Assembly: GCA_021204375.1 (NCBI GenBank) | Contig: JAJPZL010000370.1 | Coordinates: forward strand, 1 to 7,310 | Reading direction: 5' to 3' | DNA length: 7,310 nucleotides | From: Bacteroides sp. | GTDB lineage: Bacteria > Bacteroidota > Bacteroidia > Bacteroidales > Bacteroidaceae | Shown: positions 7,272 to 7,310 of the stretch, one piece after another | How positions within the stretch are numbered: position 1 is the stretch's first letter | Layout: each line of letters begins with the position of its first letter | Made by a program: the position numbers and the translations under genes | The notes under the pieces: generated by a model | Seen by the model: the letters and a program-made list of their open reading frames with translations, nothing else | Databases searched by the model: none | Told to the model about the DNA's origin: nothing

Positions 7272-7310
7272 TGGTAAAGGGATGATATGCGATTTTATTA
7301 AATTATTTAC

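Noticed and set aside
7282..7310. Possible gene start ATG at 7282 (MICDFIKLF) running off the window
   Set aside because: Only nine codons are visible, with no recognisable family, and an AAAGGG sequence sits too close to the ATG to act as a normal ribosome site.
1..7310. Search for CRISPR arrays, tRNA or rRNA genes, insertion-sequence ends and selenocysteine signals
   Set aside because: No regularly spaced repeats, no cloverleaf or rRNA-like sequence, and no transposase or terminal inverted repeats were seen. The interrupting codons are TAG, not TGA, so selenocysteine does not apply.

Overview
The window looks like chromosomal DNA from a Gram-negative member of the Bacteroidota, probably Bacteroidales. 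The evidence is the style of the RND permeases and TolC-like protein, the urease sequence type, the tight gene packing and the scarcity of Shine-Dalgarno sequences. The species assignment is inference; no marker gene is present. All recognisable genes are on the + strand.

Region 1 (about 41-5165) is an efflux cluster in the order RND permease (3' two-thirds only, cut by the window edge), TolC-family outer-membrane channel, second RND permease (5' two-thirds only). The genes are separated by 2 bp and then overlap by 4 bp, so they should be co-transcribed. Two permeases around one channel resembles heteromeric pumps of the MdtBC type. No periplasmic adaptor is visible; it may lie upstream.

Region 2 (about 5166-7188) is urease: the C-terminal three-quarters of the beta subunit (UreB), then a near-complete alpha subunit (UreC) with every nickel ligand recognisable. 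ureA and the start of ureB are absent. Instead, the second RND permease runs in one continuous reading frame into UreB at about nt 5154-5175, giving a 765-codon hybrid that makes no topological sense as a working protein.

The window is also unusually damaged. Three genes are each split by one in-frame TAG (1109, 2158, 6570), with homologous sequence continuing in the same frame. ureC has a +1 frameshift in a run of seven T (6803-6809). The first permease loses its frame at the window's left edge, and several highly conserved urease residues are replaced. I weigh three explanations: a decaying or rearranged locus, an error-rich or chimeric assembly, and TAG recoding. The first two, alone or together, fit better than recoding, because one of the four TAGs sits where a normal stop is expected and the damage is not limited to TAG.

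The last 122 bases after ureC hold no recognisable gene, only a weak terminator-like hairpin and a Bacteroidota-type promoter-like motif.
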